Shown here: positions 53,501 to 63,318 of the stretch, piece after piece
How positions within the stretch are numbered: the first letter of the stretch is position 1
How the letters are laid out: each line of letters begins with the position of its first letter
The notes under the pieces: model-generated
The model's input: the letters and a program-made list of their open reading frames with translations, nothing else
Databases searched by the model: none
What the model was told of the DNA's origin: nothing
Position numbers and translations under genes: made by a program
Origin: Clostridia bacterium
GTDB taxonomy: Bacteria > Bacillota > Clostridia > Oscillospirales > Acutalibacteraceae
DNA: 64,000 bases
Reading direction: 5' to 3'
Assembly (NCBI GenBank): GCA_017465505.1
Contig: JAFTWB010000009.1
Span: 1 to 64,000 of the forward strand

Positions 53501-54106
53501 GATTCTGTCTTCAAGCTCTGTAACAATGTCACGAAGTCTTATGAGGTTATCTTCTGTATGTGCCAGCTTTCTCTCTGCTTCTGTTTTGCGGTAGCGGTAT
53601 CTTGAGATACCTGCGGCCTCTTCGAAAATCTCTCGTCTGTCCTCACTTTTAGAGGAAACAATACTGTCAATCTTACCCTGACCGATAACAGAATAGCCGT
53701 CACGGCCAAGACCTGTATCCATAAAAAGCTCATTGATGTCCTTAAGACGCACCTGAGCCTTGTTAATAAGGTACTCACTTTCGCCGCTTCTGAAATAACG
53801 GCGGGTAATGGACACAACATCTCCGTCAAAAGGAAGAGCTCTGTCAGAGTTATCAATATTCAGAGTAACCTCTGAATATCCCTGACGCTTACGATTGGTT
53901 GTACCGTTGAAAACAACATCTTCCATACGGCTGCAACGTAAAATCTTGGGAGCTTGCTCACCAAGAACCCAGCGGATGGCGTCACTGATGTTACTTTTAC
54001 CGGAGCCGTTAGGGCCGACAACAGCAGTGATACCTGTATTAAAATTTAGTTTTGTCTTGTCAGGGAAGGTTTTGAAGCCCTGAAGCTCAAGAGATTTAAG
54101 AAGCAT
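50531..54106 (-). CDS. smc: Chromosome segregation protein SMC
   Basis: A 1191-residue SMC: N-terminal Walker A GPNGSGKSNISDAI, long coiled coils (about 170-500 and 680-1020), a central hinge (about 510-640, with VNAGGSLTGGS), and the C-terminal signature LSGGEKALVAIAL with Walker B CVMDEIEAALDE. It compacts and segregates chromosomes with ScpAB, which are not encoded here. Full length. Confidence 0.97.
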   Translation of the reverse strand: MLLKSLELQGFKTFPDKTKLNFNTGITAVVGPNGSGKSNISDAIRWVLGEQAPKILRCSRMEDVVFNGTTNRKRQGYSEVTLNIDNSDRALPFDGDVVSITRRYFRSGESEYLINKAQVRLKDINELFMDTGLGRDGYSVIGQGKIDSIVSSKSEDRREIFEEAAGISRYRYRKTEAERKLAHTEDNLIRLRDIVTELEDRIGPLKTQAKKAESFLEYSAEKRGLEIALWLNTLDKSSGVIKEHEDKIIVARNQCDEADAEIARISELTESMYLEKGTLASKVEELRAAVMEFESAISERKAQVSVAKNDILHNNENIGRIKIDIEQINMFAMDIKKDIEDKLKLIEDYKNDISSKQKLYEETADELNLANVNASRSSDTLQEITAKIASLSAQQADARVSRMTCASTVLELESRITGLNENKNQKSESKATLEEMLEAFKAKTEEARKKVTQLTNSEKGLSLKLNSRSSALENLKAQADKLMLDAAEKSRRAKLLEDLEQNMEGFNHSVKTVMKRAKAGELKGIKGPVSRIISVPGEYTVAVEIALGFAMQNIVTATEDDAKRAIALLKKDNAGRATFLPVNTIKGRRLEEKGLDDCYGFIGVACDLCSCDEEYNGILLSLLGRIAVFEDINSAVTAAKRFGYKFKVVTLDGQVVNAGGSLTGGSLAKNSGLLTRTAEISDIKAQAQKLMKKADEAKAAFLSAQADYSKIEAEILGTRADLSVAAQEQVRLETELKACENELNLANRDLESLESEISNCHARIASLKEEQVRAEAVISSFTEQIALEEAKAEEISGSRAGIKEKREELSQKLQEIRLEIVTLQKDVEGLSSEIESTRNMGDNQESRKAELKSQMEELFAKNTESEALIGTLNKEIEELTEKIKGCEQDIEAVSKRRDEIEKDNYSLRQREKDKLSEREQASMELARLEERKIHLQNQYDNIITKLWEEYELTRREAEEEAQEIEDIPSANKRLAELKQKIKNLGSVNVGAIEEYKEVSERYTFMSEQVEDVEKSKKEIINLIGELTKKMKESFVESFNEINKHFIHTFAELFGGGSAKLELADPEDILNSGIDISVHPPGKIVTHLESLSGGEKALVAIALYFAIMKVRPAPFCVMDEIEAALDEVNVDRFARYMRNLTDTTQFITITHRRGTMEEADVLYGVTMQEEGISKLLELRATEVAEKLKMNAN

Positions 54107-54109
54107 AGC

Positions 54110-55102
54110 TTAGCCTTTCTTTATTAAAACCTGCCTTAAAGCAAGAGTGTCATTCTCACGAAATTCAGGCGTAAAGCCTGATAGAATAAGGTTGTTTTTA
54201 TTAGTACCTTTTTGCCCAATTGCCTTTGACAAATGGCCTTTGGGTACATAAACAATAATTTTTCCTTCTGTAATATTCTGAGTATTAAGCTCAGATATAA
54301 TATTCTTATAATAAATCTGTGACTCGCAAAGCTCACGGAATGCCGGGTGAAACCCACCTGAAAGCATATTGCTCTTTAAGCTTTCACTGTCGTGAAGTCC
54401 CACACGGATTACTTTAATCCCTGCCTCTTCAAACATCTCAATCAGCTCTGCACAAAGTTTTACGGAGTCTTCTACATTTGGCGGAGTATACTCTCCTTTT
54501 TCAAATAAAGCGGCTAGAGTAGTGTTTTTGAGGACAACTGTGGGATATATCCTCACTGTGTCAGGATTGAGTCCGATAAACTCCCCTGCGGTGTAAATGT
54601 CCAATTCTTTATTGGACTTGTAAAGCCCGGTCATCATCTGAAGGCCCAAGGAAAAGCCCTTGGATTTTATAAGAAGGGACGCTCTTTTTACACTTTCAGC
54701 ATTATGCCCTCTTTCGTTTGCAAGTAAGACAGAATCCGCCATAGACTGAGCACCGAGCTCAATTGAAGTAACCTTGTAGCTTTTCAGGATGTTAAGAACA
54801 TCTTCATCAATACAATCGGGACGGGTAGATATGCGGATTCCCTTGAAATTGTGGATATAAGGCTTGGTGCTTTCAAGGAGAGTCAGCATATATTTTCTGT
54901 CAATGGCAGTAAAGCTTCCGCCAAAAAATGCAATTTCGGATTCAAAAGATTTTTCTTTTAAAGAAGATAAGGCGATTTCAATTGCGTTTTTTACATCGTT
55001 TTCATCAGGCTGAGATAAAAAGCCTGTTATGTGCCTCTGGTCACAAAAGGAGCATTTGTTGGGACATCCGTTGTGAGGCACAAAAATAGCAACATTAGCC
55101 AT
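54110..55102 (-). CDS. Elp3-family radical SAM protein without acetyltransferase domain
   Basis: A 330-residue radical SAM protein with CX3CX2C in HNGCPNKCSFCDQRH and FFGGSFTAI in the SAM-binding region, most like the radical SAM half of Elp3/COG1243. The GNAT domain of full Elp3 is not evident; the C terminus is short and ends in KGHLSKAIGQKGTNK. Substrate unknown, possibly tRNA. ATG 55102 begins one base after the rnc stop (TGATATG). It sits between rnc and smc. Confidence 0.75.
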   Translation of the reverse strand: MANVAIFVPHNGCPNKCSFCDQRHITGFLSQPDENDVKNAIEIALSSLKEKSFESEIAFFGGSFTAIDRKYMLTLLESTKPYIHNFKGIRISTRPDCIDEDVLNILKSYKVTSIELGAQSMADSVLLANERGHNAESVKRASLLIKSKGFSLGLQMMTGLYKSNKELDIYTAGEFIGLNPDTVRIYPTVVLKNTTLAALFEKGEYTPPNVEDSVKLCAELIEMFEEAGIKVIRVGLHDSESLKSNMLSGGFHPAFRELCESQIYYKNIISELNTQNITEGKIIVYVPKGHLSKAIGQKGTNKNNLILSGFTPEFRENDTLALRQVLIKKG

Positions 55103-55103
55103 A

Positions 55104-55778
55104 TCAGTAGCCCATAAGCTCCAAAGCTTCTCTGGCTGCCTGCTGCTCGGCTTCTTTCTTGCTTCTGCCGCCGCCCTTACCGATACAGTTTGAGTTAAGC
55201 ATAACCTCAACAGTAAAGTGTTTGTTGTGGTCAGGTCCGCTTTCACCTACGAGCCTGTATTCAATACGTTCACCGGGATTTTTCTGAACAATTTCCTGCA
55301 ATGTGGTTTTGTAATCCTTAACAGGAATAGCTTTTATATGTTTTGTCTGAGGCTCAACAAACTTAAGAACGAAGCTTTGAGCAATTTCATAGCCGCCGTC
55401 AAGATATAAAGCGGCAATTAAAGCTTCAAAGGCGTCAGAAACTATAGAAGGGCGATTTGCTCCTCCGCCTCGTTTTTCACCGTGACTGAGTTTGATAAAA
55501 TCTCCCAGCTTAATTTCCTTTGCAAAGGCAAAAAGAGCCTTTTCACACACAAGAGAAGCTCTCAACTTTGTGAGATTTCCCTCGGGATACTGAGGAAAGT
55601 TATGATAAATAAATGTGGAAACAACAAGAGAAAGCACAGAATCTCCCAGAAACTCAAGTCGTTCGTTACAAACAACCCCTTTACCCTGCTCGTTGGCAAA
55701 AGATGAATGTGTAAGAGCAGTATCAAGAAGGTCTTTATTTTTAAACTCGTAACCGATTATTTTTTCAAGCTCAGACAT
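55104..55778 (-). CDS. rnc: Ribonuclease III
   Basis: A 224-residue RNase III: the signature ERLEFLGDSVLSLVVS, the second acidic site in SDAFEALIAALYLDGG, and a C-terminal dsRNA-binding domain (about 155-222). It processes rRNA and double-stranded RNA. ATG 55778 overlaps the end of plsX by 8 bp. Confidence 0.96.
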   Translation of the reverse strand: MSELEKIIGYEFKNKDLLDTALTHSSFANEQGKGVVCNERLEFLGDSVLSLVVSTFIYHNFPQYPEGNLTKLRASLVCEKALFAFAKEIKLGDFIKLSHGEKRGGGANRPSIVSDAFEALIAALYLDGGYEIAQSFVLKFVEPQTKHIKAIPVKDYKTTLQEIVQKNPGERIEYRLVGESGPDHNKHFTVEVMLNSNCIGKGGGRSKKEAEQQAAREALELMGY

Positions 55779-56790
55779 CAGCCTTTTCACCTTCAATTGT
55801 TTTCATCATTTTAAGAGTATTGGCGATTTCTTCAACAACATTATTCTCTACATACTCCTTAACAAGTTTAAGAGCACTGTAAATTGCACGTGCGTCAGAG
55901 TTGCCGTGAGCCTTAAACACAGGCTTTGCACAACCAAGCACAGGAGCACCGCCAACCTCTGAGGGGTTCATAGAATCCTTAAGTGCTTTAACATCATTAA
56001 GTACCATAGAAGCGGCAAGCTTGTTCTTTACGTTCTTTGTGAAAATGCCCTTGATTTTCTTCATAAGAGCCATAGCTGTGCCTTCGTAGGTTTTGAGCAG
56101 GATATTTCCTGAGAAACCGTCACAAACAACAACATCGCAAACATCGCCGTTAATAAAAGTACCCTCCACGTTACCGATAAAGTTAACAGGAGCATTCTTC
56201 AGAAGCTCATAGGCTTCGTGCTGTAAATCAGAGCCCTTATGCTCCTCTGTTCCAACATTGAGAAGACCGACTCTGGGATTTTCAACACCAAGAACCTTGT
56301 TCATATAAATTGAGCCCATAATACCAAACTGGCAAAGCATTTCGGGACGACACTGAAGATTTGCTCCGCTATCCATAAGAAGCACCTGACCGCCCAGAGT
56401 AGGAATTACAGGAGAAAAACCGGGACGGCTTATGCCTTTGATACGCTTAACAATAAGAGTTGCACCTGCGCAGACCGCACCACTGTTGCCTGCAGAAAGG
56501 AAACCATCACCCTTACCCTCAGCAAGAGCCTTAAGGCCAACTGCCATAGATGTCTTCTTGCCTGTTCTGGCAACATCTGTACCTGCGGCGTCTGTTGCGA
56601 TAACTTCATCTGCGTGAATAATTGTGAAATTATCAGCATCAATTTCGTTATCACTGCAAACCTTGCGGATAACATCTTCTTTACCAACAAGGGTGATGTC
56701 TATGGAAAGCTCTTTACGTGCCATTTCAGCACCTTTGATGATTTCTACGGGGGCGTTGTCGCCTCCAAAAGCGTCGATGATAATGTTCAT
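55771..56790 (-). CDS. plsX: Phosphate acyltransferase PlsX
   Basis: A 339-residue PlsX: IIDAFGGDNAPVEIIKGA, the GFLSAGNSGA block, and VGLLNVGTEEHKG. It makes acyl-phosphate from acyl-ACP for phospholipid synthesis. The acpP gene that often follows plsX is not present here; rnc follows directly. Its start overlaps the trmFO stop by one base. Confidence 0.95.
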   Translation of the reverse strand: MNIIIDAFGGDNAPVEIIKGAEMARKELSIDITLVGKEDVIRKVCSDNEIDADNFTIIHADEVIATDAAGTDVARTGKKTSMAVGLKALAEGKGDGFLSAGNSGAVCAGATLIVKRIKGISRPGFSPVIPTLGGQVLLMDSGANLQCRPEMLCQFGIMGSIYMNKVLGVENPRVGLLNVGTEEHKGSDLQHEAYELLKNAPVNFIGNVEGTFINGDVCDVVVCDGFSGNILLKTYEGTAMALMKKIKGIFTKNVKNKLAASMVLNDVKALKDSMNPSEVGGAPVLGCAKPVFKAHGNSDARAIYSALKLVKEYVENNVVEEIANTLKMMKTIEGEKADV

Positions 56791-58106
56791 TAAACCACAT
56801 CCCTTTCGGAAATGAATTGTTTTAACGCCTCAAGGGCACGTTCTGCATATTTTTCCGCTCTGAGCTTTTTGTCCCTGGGACGATTCTCAAGCTCGGGAAG
56901 TATGCCAAGGTTTGCACCCATAGGCTGAAATTTTTCTACTGTTTCGTCTGTTATATATGAAAGCAAAGCTCCGATTTCCGTAACATCGGGCAAAACAATG
57001 CTGTCTTTGCCTAAAAGCTTATTAGCAGCGTTAATGCCTGCAATTATACCTGAAGAAGCCGACTCCATATAACCCTCAACTCCTGTGAGCTGCCCTGCAA
57101 AGAATAAGTCGTCCCTGCATTTTGCTGATAAATCAGCATTGAGCACCCTGGGGCTGTCGATAAAGGTATTGCGGTGCATAACTCCGTAACGGACAAAATC
57201 CGCATTTTTAAGTGCAGGAATAAGTCCGAAAACACGCTTCTGCTCGCCAAATTTCAGATTGGTCTGAAAACCTACAAGGTTATACATTGTACCCTTGGCG
57301 TTTTCCTTACGAAGCTGAAGACACGCCCAAGGACGATGACCTGTACGGGGGTCTCTCAGACCCACGGGCTTCATAGGGCCAAAGCGGATTGTGTCCTCAC
57401 CTCTGCCGGCCATAACCTCAATAGGCATACAACCCTCATAAACCTTGGGGTTATATACGTCAAAGTCGTGCAAAGGAGCACGCTCGGCGTTAATAAGGGC
57501 ATTATAGAAGATTTCGTACTCTTCCTTATTGAGAGGACAGTTGATGTAGTCGTCATCTCCGCCTTTGTCATATCTGGAAGCAGCAAAAGAACAACTGTCG
57601 TCAATGCTCTCTCTGGTAACAATGGGAGCTGCCGCGTCAAAGAAGGAAAGTCCTTCGCCAAAGAGCTTGCAAATACTTTCGGACAAAGCGTCTGAAGTCA
57701 GAGGCCCTGTGGCGATAACTGTCACTGCGTCGGTGGGTATTTCTGTTATTTCCTCGGAAATAACAGTGATATTTGGCATAGATTTAATAGCTTCTGTCAC
57801 AGCTTCTGCAAATAAAGTTCTGTCAACGGCAAGAGCTCCGCCTGCAGGTACACGGCACTTGTCGGCACACTTCATAAGAAGTGAGTCCAGCTCACGCATT
57901 TCCTGCTTAAGAAGCCCTGCGGCTGAAGCTACTCTGTCAGCCTTGAAAGAGTTTGAACAAACAAGCTCTGCAAACAAATCGGTGTGATGAGCAGGAGATT
58001 TCTTAAGAGGCTTCATTTCATAAAGGCGGACATCCACACCTCGCTTGGCAATCTGATACGCCGCCTCACAGCCTGCAAGCCCTGCTCCTATAACATTTAT
58101 ATACAT
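56790..58106 (-). CDS. trmFO: Folate-dependent tRNA U54 methyltransferase TrmFO
   Basis: A 438-residue flavoprotein: FAD-binding [19 protein letters not shown] at the N terminus, [15 protein letters not shown], and the catalytic-Cys region [17 protein letters not shown]. It makes ribothymidine 54 using methylene-tetrahydrofolate. ATG 58106 overlaps the topA stop (TAATG). dprA-topA-trmFO is a classic Firmicutes order. Confidence 0.95.
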   Translation of the reverse strand: MYINVIGAGLAGCEAAYQIAKRGVDVRLYEMKPLKKSPAHHTDLFAELVCSNSFKADRVASAAGLLKQEMRELDSLLMKCADKCRVPAGGALAVDRTLFAEAVTEAIKSMPNITVISEEITEIPTDAVTVIATGPLTSDALSESICKLFGEGLSFFDAAAPIVTRESIDDSCSFAASRYDKGGDDDYINCPLNKEEYEIFYNALINAERAPLHDFDVYNPKVYEGCMPIEVMAGRGEDTIRFGPMKPVGLRDPRTGHRPWACLQLRKENAKGTMYNLVGFQTNLKFGEQKRVFGLIPALKNADFVRYGVMHRNTFIDSPRVLNADLSAKCRDDLFFAGQLTGVEGYMESASSGIIAGINAANKLLGKDSIVLPDVTEIGALLSYITDETVEKFQPMGANLGILPELENRPRDKKLRAEKYAERALEALKQFISERDVV

Positions 58107-60181
58107 TACTTTTTCTCGTATCCACAACCCTCTTTTGCACAATAGAGGGTTTCTTTCTTACCTTTTTTCTTGAAAAGTATGCCGCCACACTGGGGACATT
58201 TCTCATTAGTCGGCTCATTCCAGGACATAAAATGACACTTGGGAAAAGACGAGCAACCGTAGAAACTCTTGCCTTTCTTGGTGCGTCGGATAATAACATC
58301 GCTACCGCAATCGGGACAGCTTACGCCTACCTTTTCGGTATAAGGGATGATGTTTTTACATTCAGGCCAACCGGGACAGGCAATAAATTTGCCGTATCTG
58401 CCCACCTTGACAACCATAAGCTTGCCGCATTTGTCGCAGACAATGTCGGTCTGGTCCTCTTTAAGCTGAATTTTAACGCCTTCCATCTCAGCCTTGGCTT
58501 TTTTGAGGGTTTTCTCAAAATCGCCATAGAACTGGTCCAGAAGCTGAACCCACTGAACATCGCCGCTTTCAACGGTATCAAGGTCCTGTTCCATCTGTGC
58601 AGTAAACTTAACGTTAACAATCTTGGGAAAACGCTCTTTCATAAGGTTTGAAAGGGCTTCGCCCAGCTCTGTGGGATGAAGGGTTTTACCCTCACGTTTA
58701 ACATACTCTCTGCTGACAATTGTTGTAATTGTTGCGGCGTAGGTTGAGGGTCTGCCGATACCGTACTCCTCAAGAGCTTTGATGAGAGAGGCTTCTGTAA
58801 AACGTGCAGGAGGCTGAGTAAAGTGCTGATTAGGGGTTATTTCCTTTGGTTTTACAGGCATATCCTTTTCTAAAGGAGGAAGCTCGCTGGTTTTTGCCTC
58901 TGCCTCGTCCTTAGACTCCACATATAAAACAGTAAAGCCGTCAAAGTCAACTCTGTAGCCCGAAGCTTTGAAAAGATACTCTCCTGCTGTTATATCAACC
59001 TGAGTGGTTTTCTGAATTGAGTCAGCCATCTGAGAAGCAAGAAAACGCTCCCAGATAAGCTTATAAAGCTTATACTGGTCAGAAGTCAGGTTATTCTTTA
59101 CTTTTTCAGGAGTAAGGCTTACAGATGTGGGACGAATGGCTTCGTGACCATCCTGAGCATTACTTCTGGATTTAAAAAATCTGGGCTTAGAGGGCAGATA
59201 ATTCTTACCGTATTTTTCGGTTATAAAATCAGCCGCCTCACGCATTGCGTCATTTGAAATTCTCAGAGAGTCGGTTCTCATATATGTGATAAGACCGGTT
59301 GCGCCGATTCCGTCAATATCAACACCTTCGTAAAGCTCCTGAGCAACACGCATAGTACGTCTGGACTGGAAACTGAGCTTACGGGAAGCCTCCTGTTGTA
59401 AGGTAGAAGTAATAAAGGGAGGCACGGGTGATTTCTTTCTTGTGCCGTTTTTAACCTTGGTAACAATATATTCTGAGCCCTCAAGCTTTGAAAGAATTTC
59501 CTCAGCCTGCTCTTTTGACTTGATTTCTACCTTTTTGCCATCTTCTGTGCCATAGAAAGAAGCAGAAAAAGCCTTTCTGGAACCCTTGGGAATAAATTTG
59601 GCGTCAATGCTCCAATATTCTTCAGGCACAAATGCACGGATTTCGTTTTCTCTGTCCACAATAATACGAACAGCAACAGACTGAACTCTGCCTGCTGAAA
59701 GGCCTCTGCGGATTTTCTGTGACACAAAGGGGCTTAATTTATAGCCCACAAGTCTGTCGAGAATACGTCTTGCCTGCTGAGCATTTACAAGGTCGATATT
59801 TACGGCTCTGGGATTTTCCATACCTCTTTCAACGCCGCTTTTGGTAATTTCATTGAACTCAACACGGTTAACGTCATCTGTATCAAGACCAAGAATATAT
59901 GCAAGGTGCCAGGAAATAGCCTCGCCTTCACGGTCAGGGTCAGTTGCAAGGTATACTTTGTCGCTTTTGCCTGCAAGCTTCTTAAGCTCGTCTACAAGCT
60001 TTTCCTTGCCTTTGATAATTTCATATTTAGGAGTAAAGTCCTTCTTGACATCAACACTGAGTCTTGCTGAGGGTAAATCTCTAACGTGACCCATCGAAGC
60101 AATAACCTCATAATCCTTGCCAAGATATTTTTTAATTGTTTTAGCCTTTGCAGGCGACTCAACAATTACTAAATTTGACAT
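58106..60181 (-). CDS. topA: DNA topoisomerase I
   Basis: A 691-residue type IA topoisomerase: TOPRIM domain starting [15 protein letters not shown] with [12 protein letters not shown], the active Tyr in [14 protein letters not shown], and three C-terminal four-Cys zinc ribbons (CDKCG..., CPDCG..., CPQCGG...). It relaxes negative supercoils. It lies 19 bp after dprA. Confidence 0.97.
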   Translation of the reverse strand: MSNLVIVESPAKAKTIKKYLGKDYEVIASMGHVRDLPSARLSVDVKKDFTPKYEIIKGKEKLVDELKKLAGKSDKVYLATDPDREGEAISWHLAYILGLDTDDVNRVEFNEITKSGVERGMENPRAVNIDLVNAQQARRILDRLVGYKLSPFVSQKIRRGLSAGRVQSVAVRIIVDRENEIRAFVPEEYWSIDAKFIPKGSRKAFSASFYGTEDGKKVEIKSKEQAEEILSKLEGSEYIVTKVKNGTRKKSPVPPFITSTLQQEASRKLSFQSRRTMRVAQELYEGVDIDGIGATGLITYMRTDSLRISNDAMREAADFITEKYGKNYLPSKPRFFKSRSNAQDGHEAIRPTSVSLTPEKVKNNLTSDQYKLYKLIWERFLASQMADSIQKTTQVDITAGEYLFKASGYRVDFDGFTVLYVESKDEAEAKTSELPPLEKDMPVKPKEITPNQHFTQPPARFTEASLIKALEEYGIGRPSTYAATITTIVSREYVKREGKTLHPTELGEALSNLMKERFPKIVNVKFTAQMEQDLDTVESGDVQWVQLLDQFYGDFEKTLKKAKAEMEGVKIQLKEDQTDIVCDKCGKLMVVKVGRYGKFIACPGWPECKNIIPYTEKVGVSCPDCGSDVIIRRTKKGKSFYGCSSFPKCHFMSWNEPTNEKCPQCGGILFKKKGKKETLYCAKEGCGYEKK

Positions 60182-60200
60182 ATATCAGTATACCTCCAAG

Positions 60201-61373
60201 TTATTTTATGGCATATAATCTGCCATCGGTATTTTCAATTAAATCCTTTATTTCCAGGGACGAAATTGCCCTTATAACCGCAAAAGGCTCCATAGAGCAT
60301 TTTTCTGCGATTGTATCTATATGCATTGGAGTTTCGCTAAGGCTTAAGTAAACCTTACGCTCAACCTCTGTTAAACCTGCAACATCCTTGTGAACAGGCA
60401 CAGGCTTGTTTTCGGAATGTGCTTTAACATCCTTATTTTTTGACGGAATTAAATTAACGGTTTCTTCCGACATTTCAGCCTTGGGATTTTCGTAATCAAT
60501 AACCCCTCGATAAAACTCGGCAACATCCTGCCAACAGGTAATTGGGACAGCACCCTCTTTTATAAGCTGATTTGAACCTGCAGAGTAAGGAGAGTCCACG
60601 TTGCCCATAACGGCAAAGATATCTCTGCCTTGCTTGAGTGCATAATCAACAGTTATCATAGAGCCGCTTTTCTTTGGGGCTTCAACAACAATAACACCAT
60701 CAGACAAGGCGGAGATAATTCTGTTTCTCTGAGGAAAGTTGTGAGAAACAGCCGCAGTACCCGGCGGATATTCTGAAACCAGAGCACCTGTCTGAGCAAT
60801 AATGTTCCTTAACTCCTTATTCTCCATAAGGTAGTCGAAATCAATACCGCAACCTAGAACACAAACCGCTTTGCCCTTTTCCTGCAAAACGCCTCTGTGT
60901 GCGGCACAGTCAATACCAAGTGCACCGCCGCTTACAACCACAAAGCCTTGTTTAGAGAGGTTTGCACCAAGAGAAAGAGCTGTGCGGATACCATAAACGG
61001 TTGCACGTCTTGTGCCTACAACTGAAATCGTGTTAAAACCATCGAACTCGGGAAGCTCACCGCTTACATAAATAACTGCAGGTGCGTCGGGTATTTCACG
61101 GAGTCGCTGAGGGTATTGAGGCATAGATATATCATAGACCTTAAAGTTGAGCTCAATACATCTGTTAAGGATTTTTTCACAGTCGGAAACAGAAGTTTTT
61201 TTCAGCTTTGAAATCTCCCTTTCGGTAAAAATTCCGCAAAGGCGAAGCTCCTGCTCACCACCCTTATAGAGCATTTCTATATCGGGGTAAAGGTTGTGAA
61301 TATACTTTGCTTTCTCACTGCAATACCCTATACCCTGAGTAAGCCATATATAAAAGAGAGTAGATTTGTTCAT
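60201..61373 (-). CDS. dprA: DNA processing protein DprA
   Basis: A 390-residue DprA: an N-terminal helical region with SAM-like features, the Rossmann-type core (VVGTRRATVYGIRTA, VVSGGALGIDCAAHRG, SEYPPGT, FPQRNRIISALSDGVIVVEA), and a C-terminal winged-helix domain (about 325-390). It loads RecA on single-stranded DNA after uptake and is widespread even in species not known to be competent. It overlaps the upstream methylase by 4 bp. Confidence 0.95.
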   Translation of the reverse strand: MNKSTLFYIWLTQGIGYCSEKAKYIHNLYPDIEMLYKGGEQELRLCGIFTEREISKLKKTSVSDCEKILNRCIELNFKVYDISMPQYPQRLREIPDAPAVIYVSGELPEFDGFNTISVVGTRRATVYGIRTALSLGANLSKQGFVVVSGGALGIDCAAHRGVLQEKGKAVCVLGCGIDFDYLMENKELRNIIAQTGALVSEYPPGTAAVSHNFPQRNRIISALSDGVIVVEAPKKSGSMITVDYALKQGRDIFAVMGNVDSPYSAGSNQLIKEGAVPITCWQDVAEFYRGVIDYENPKAEMSEETVNLIPSKNKDVKAHSENKPVPVHKDVAGLTEVERKVYLSLSETPMHIDTIAEKCSMEPFAVIRAISSLEIKDLIENTDGRLYAIK

Positions 61374-62146
61374 CTAATCATTTCCCACATAATTATTCCT
61401 GCGGCAGCGGCGGCATTAAGGGACTCGGCGTTGCCTTTCATCGGGATGGTAACAGCATAAGTACAGGCACTCACCAAATCATCAGTAAGGCCGTTTCCTT
61501 CGTTACCTATACAAAGAAGCGAAGCTTCATTATATTCAAGTTCTGTTATGTTAATGCCGTTTCTGACAACAGCTGCATAAGACTTACCGTTTTTATTAAA
61601 TTTACTGACAAATTCACATTCGTCCTCGCAAACCATAAAAGGAACGCGGAAAACCGCACCCATACTTGCACGGCAAACCTTGGGGCTTAAAATATCGCAA
61701 CAATCTTTTGTGAGAATAACGCCACAAAAGCCCAGTGCGTCGGCTGACCTTAACACGGCGCCGAGGTTACTGGGGTCCTGCATATTCTGTAAAAGTACAT
61801 ACTTACTGTTTATTTTATCAAATTGAGGCTTATTGTCAAGTGCTTTTACAACACAAATCACACCCTGTGGGGTTTTTGTGTCACTGAGCATACTAAATAT
61901 ATTAGAAGTAACCGTATACGAATGTTTTGCGTAAGCCTCAAGCTCAGCTATAGCCTCACTGTATTTTTCCATAGCACTTTCTGTGCAGATAAAAGTTTCT
62001 ATTTCTGCGTTGCTTCTTATGGCGTCAGTGCAAAGACGTATACCTTCCACCACAAAAAAGCCTTGGTCTTTTCTGTATTTTGCCTTGCTTATAAGCTTTG
62101 ATATATGCTTGACTGTACTGTTTTCCTTTGATGTAATGCTTAGCAT
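61370..62146 (-). CDS. SpoU/TrmH-family RNA 2'-O-methyltransferase
   Basis: A 258-residue SPOUT methyltransferase. It has an N-terminal substrate-binding L30e-like domain (about 5-95) and the trefoil-knot domain with motif 1 DPSNLGAVLRSADALGF, motif 2 IGNEGNGL and motif 3 IPMKGNAESLNAAAAAGI. The target is likely 23S rRNA but is not determined. It follows rplT, its usual place in Clostridia. Confidence 0.92.
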   Translation of the reverse strand: MLSITSKENSTVKHISKLISKAKYRKDQGFFVVEGIRLCTDAIRSNAEIETFICTESAMEKYSEAIAELEAYAKHSYTVTSNIFSMLSDTKTPQGVICVVKALDNKPQFDKINSKYVLLQNMQDPSNLGAVLRSADALGFCGVILTKDCCDILSPKVCRASMGAVFRVPFMVCEDECEFVSKFNKNGKSYAAVVRNGINITELEYNEASLLCIGNEGNGLTDDLVSACTYAVTIPMKGNAESLNAAAAAGIIMWEMIR

Positions 62147-62165
62147 AATTCACCTACACGAAATA

Positions 62166-62190
62166 TGCGCCCGACATAAAATCGGGCGCA
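62166..62190 (-). terminator. Hairpin after rplT (possible partial terminator)
   Basis: TGCGCCCGA (62166-62174) pairs with TCGGGCGCA (62182-62190). On the minus strand TATTTCG follows, a poor U-tract, so read-through into the methylase gene is expected. Confidence 0.55.
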
Positions 62191-62202
62191 CTTCTAGCTT
62201 TT

Positions 62203-62550
62203 TTACTTTGTAAATTTCTCAACGAGCTGTGTGAAAGCTGCGGGATCTGCAATAGCGATTTCAGAAAGCATCTTTCTGTTGAGAGTGATGTTAGCCTTCT
62301 TAAGGCCGTTCATAAATGTGGAATAGTTTGTACCGTTAGCTCTGCAAGCAGCACTGATACGAGTAATCCAAAGACGACGGAAATCTCTCTTTCTCTGCTT
62401 TCTGCCGATGTAAGCATAGTTGCCGGACTTCATAACAGCCTGCTTAGCCATCTTGAAGTGTCTGGACTTAGCACCATAGTAGCCCTTAGCGAGCTTTAAT
62501 ACTTTATTTCTTCTTTTGCGAGTAGCCATCGCGCCTTTAACTCTAGCCAT
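62203..62550 (-). CDS. rplT: 50S ribosomal protein L20
   Basis: A 115-residue L20: [20 protein letters not shown], the [20 protein letters not shown] block and [14 protein letters not shown]. It is needed early in 50S assembly and represses its own operon by binding the leader in other Firmicutes. It lies 29 bp after rpmI. Confidence 0.98.
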   Translation of the reverse strand: MARVKGAMATRKRRNKVLKLAKGYYGAKSRHFKMAKQAVMKSGNYAYIGRKQRKRDFRRLWITRISAACRANGTNYSTFMNGLKKANITLNRKMLSEIAIADPAAFTQLVEKFTK

Positions 62551-62579
62551 TGTATTTTACCTCCAGGTTTCTTTTGTAA

Positions 62580-62777
62580 TTATTTGTAAGGAATCAGACG
62601 CTTCATCTGCTTTGTGTTTGTTGCATCAGCAACAGCTGTCTGACGAAGAACTCTCTTTCTCTTTGTAGTCTTCTTGTTAAGGATGTGTCTCTTGTTTGCG
62701 TGAGCGCGGATTACTTTACCGTTCTTAGAAACCTTAAAGCGCTTTTTAGCACCGCTGTGTGTTTTGATTTTGGGCAT
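62580..62777 (-). CDS. rpmI: 50S ribosomal protein L35
   Basis: A 65-residue L35 with the full family sequence pattern: [20 protein letters not shown], then [22 protein letters not shown]. It lies 22 bp after infC in the invariant infC-rpmI-rplT operon. Confidence 0.98.
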   Translation of the reverse strand: MPKIKTHSGAKKRFKVSKNGKVIRAHANKRHILNKKTTKRKRVLRQTAVADATNTKQMKRLIPYK

Positions 62778-62799
62778 AATTAAATCCTCCTGTTAATAC

Positions 62800-63318
62800 T
62801 TACTTTACTGGTTTGGGAGCAAGGAACATCAGCATATTGCGACCTTCAAGCTTTGCAGGTTTCTCAACATTTGAAACCTCAGCACAGTCATTGGCAAAAC
62901 GCTCCATAAGGTCGTAGCCGAACTGGGAATGTCCCATTTCTCTGCCTCTGAAACGAATAGAAACCTTTACCTTGTCGCCTTTTGATAAGAACTTGATAGC
63001 GGCATTTTTCTTGGTATCAAAGTCGTGAGTATCAATCTTAAGTGAAAGCTGAACTTCCTTGATGTTGATAACCTTCTGGTTTTTCTTGGCTTCTTTTTCC
63101 TTCTTTGCCTGCTCGAAGCGGTACTTGCCGTAGTCCATAATTTTACCTACGGGGGGCTTTGCCTGAGCGGCAATAAGCACCAGATCGAGATTTTGTTCAT
63201 AAGCGAGCTTGAGAGCAGCGTCAGAAGACATAATGCCAAGCTGAGCACCATCTGTACCGATTACTCTGAGCTCGTCGCAGCGAATTTTCTCGTTAATGAG
63301 AACCTCCTGTTTGCTAAT
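62800..63318 (-). CDS. infC: Translation initiation factor IF-3
   Basis: A 172-residue IF-3: N domain from ISKQEVLINEKIRCDELRV with DLVLIAAQAKPPVGKIMDYG, a Lys-rich linker, and the C domain FDTKKNAAIKFLSKGDKVKVSIRFRGREM. No ATG, GTG or TTG lies at the homologous start. GGAGGTG (63332-63326) is followed after seven bases by ATT at 63318, matching the AUU start through which infC limits its own translation. A second GGAGG before another in-frame ATT (63297 region) is less likely. Confidence 0.94.
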   Translation of the reverse strand: MSKQEVLINEKIRCDELRVIGTDGAQLGIMSSDAALKLAYEQNLDLVLIAAQAKPPVGKIMDYGKYRFEQAKKEKEAKKNQKVINIKEVQLSLKIDTHDFDTKKNAAIKFLSKGDKVKVSIRFRGREMGHSQFGYDLMERFANDCAEVSNVEKPAKLEGRNMLMFLAPKPVK

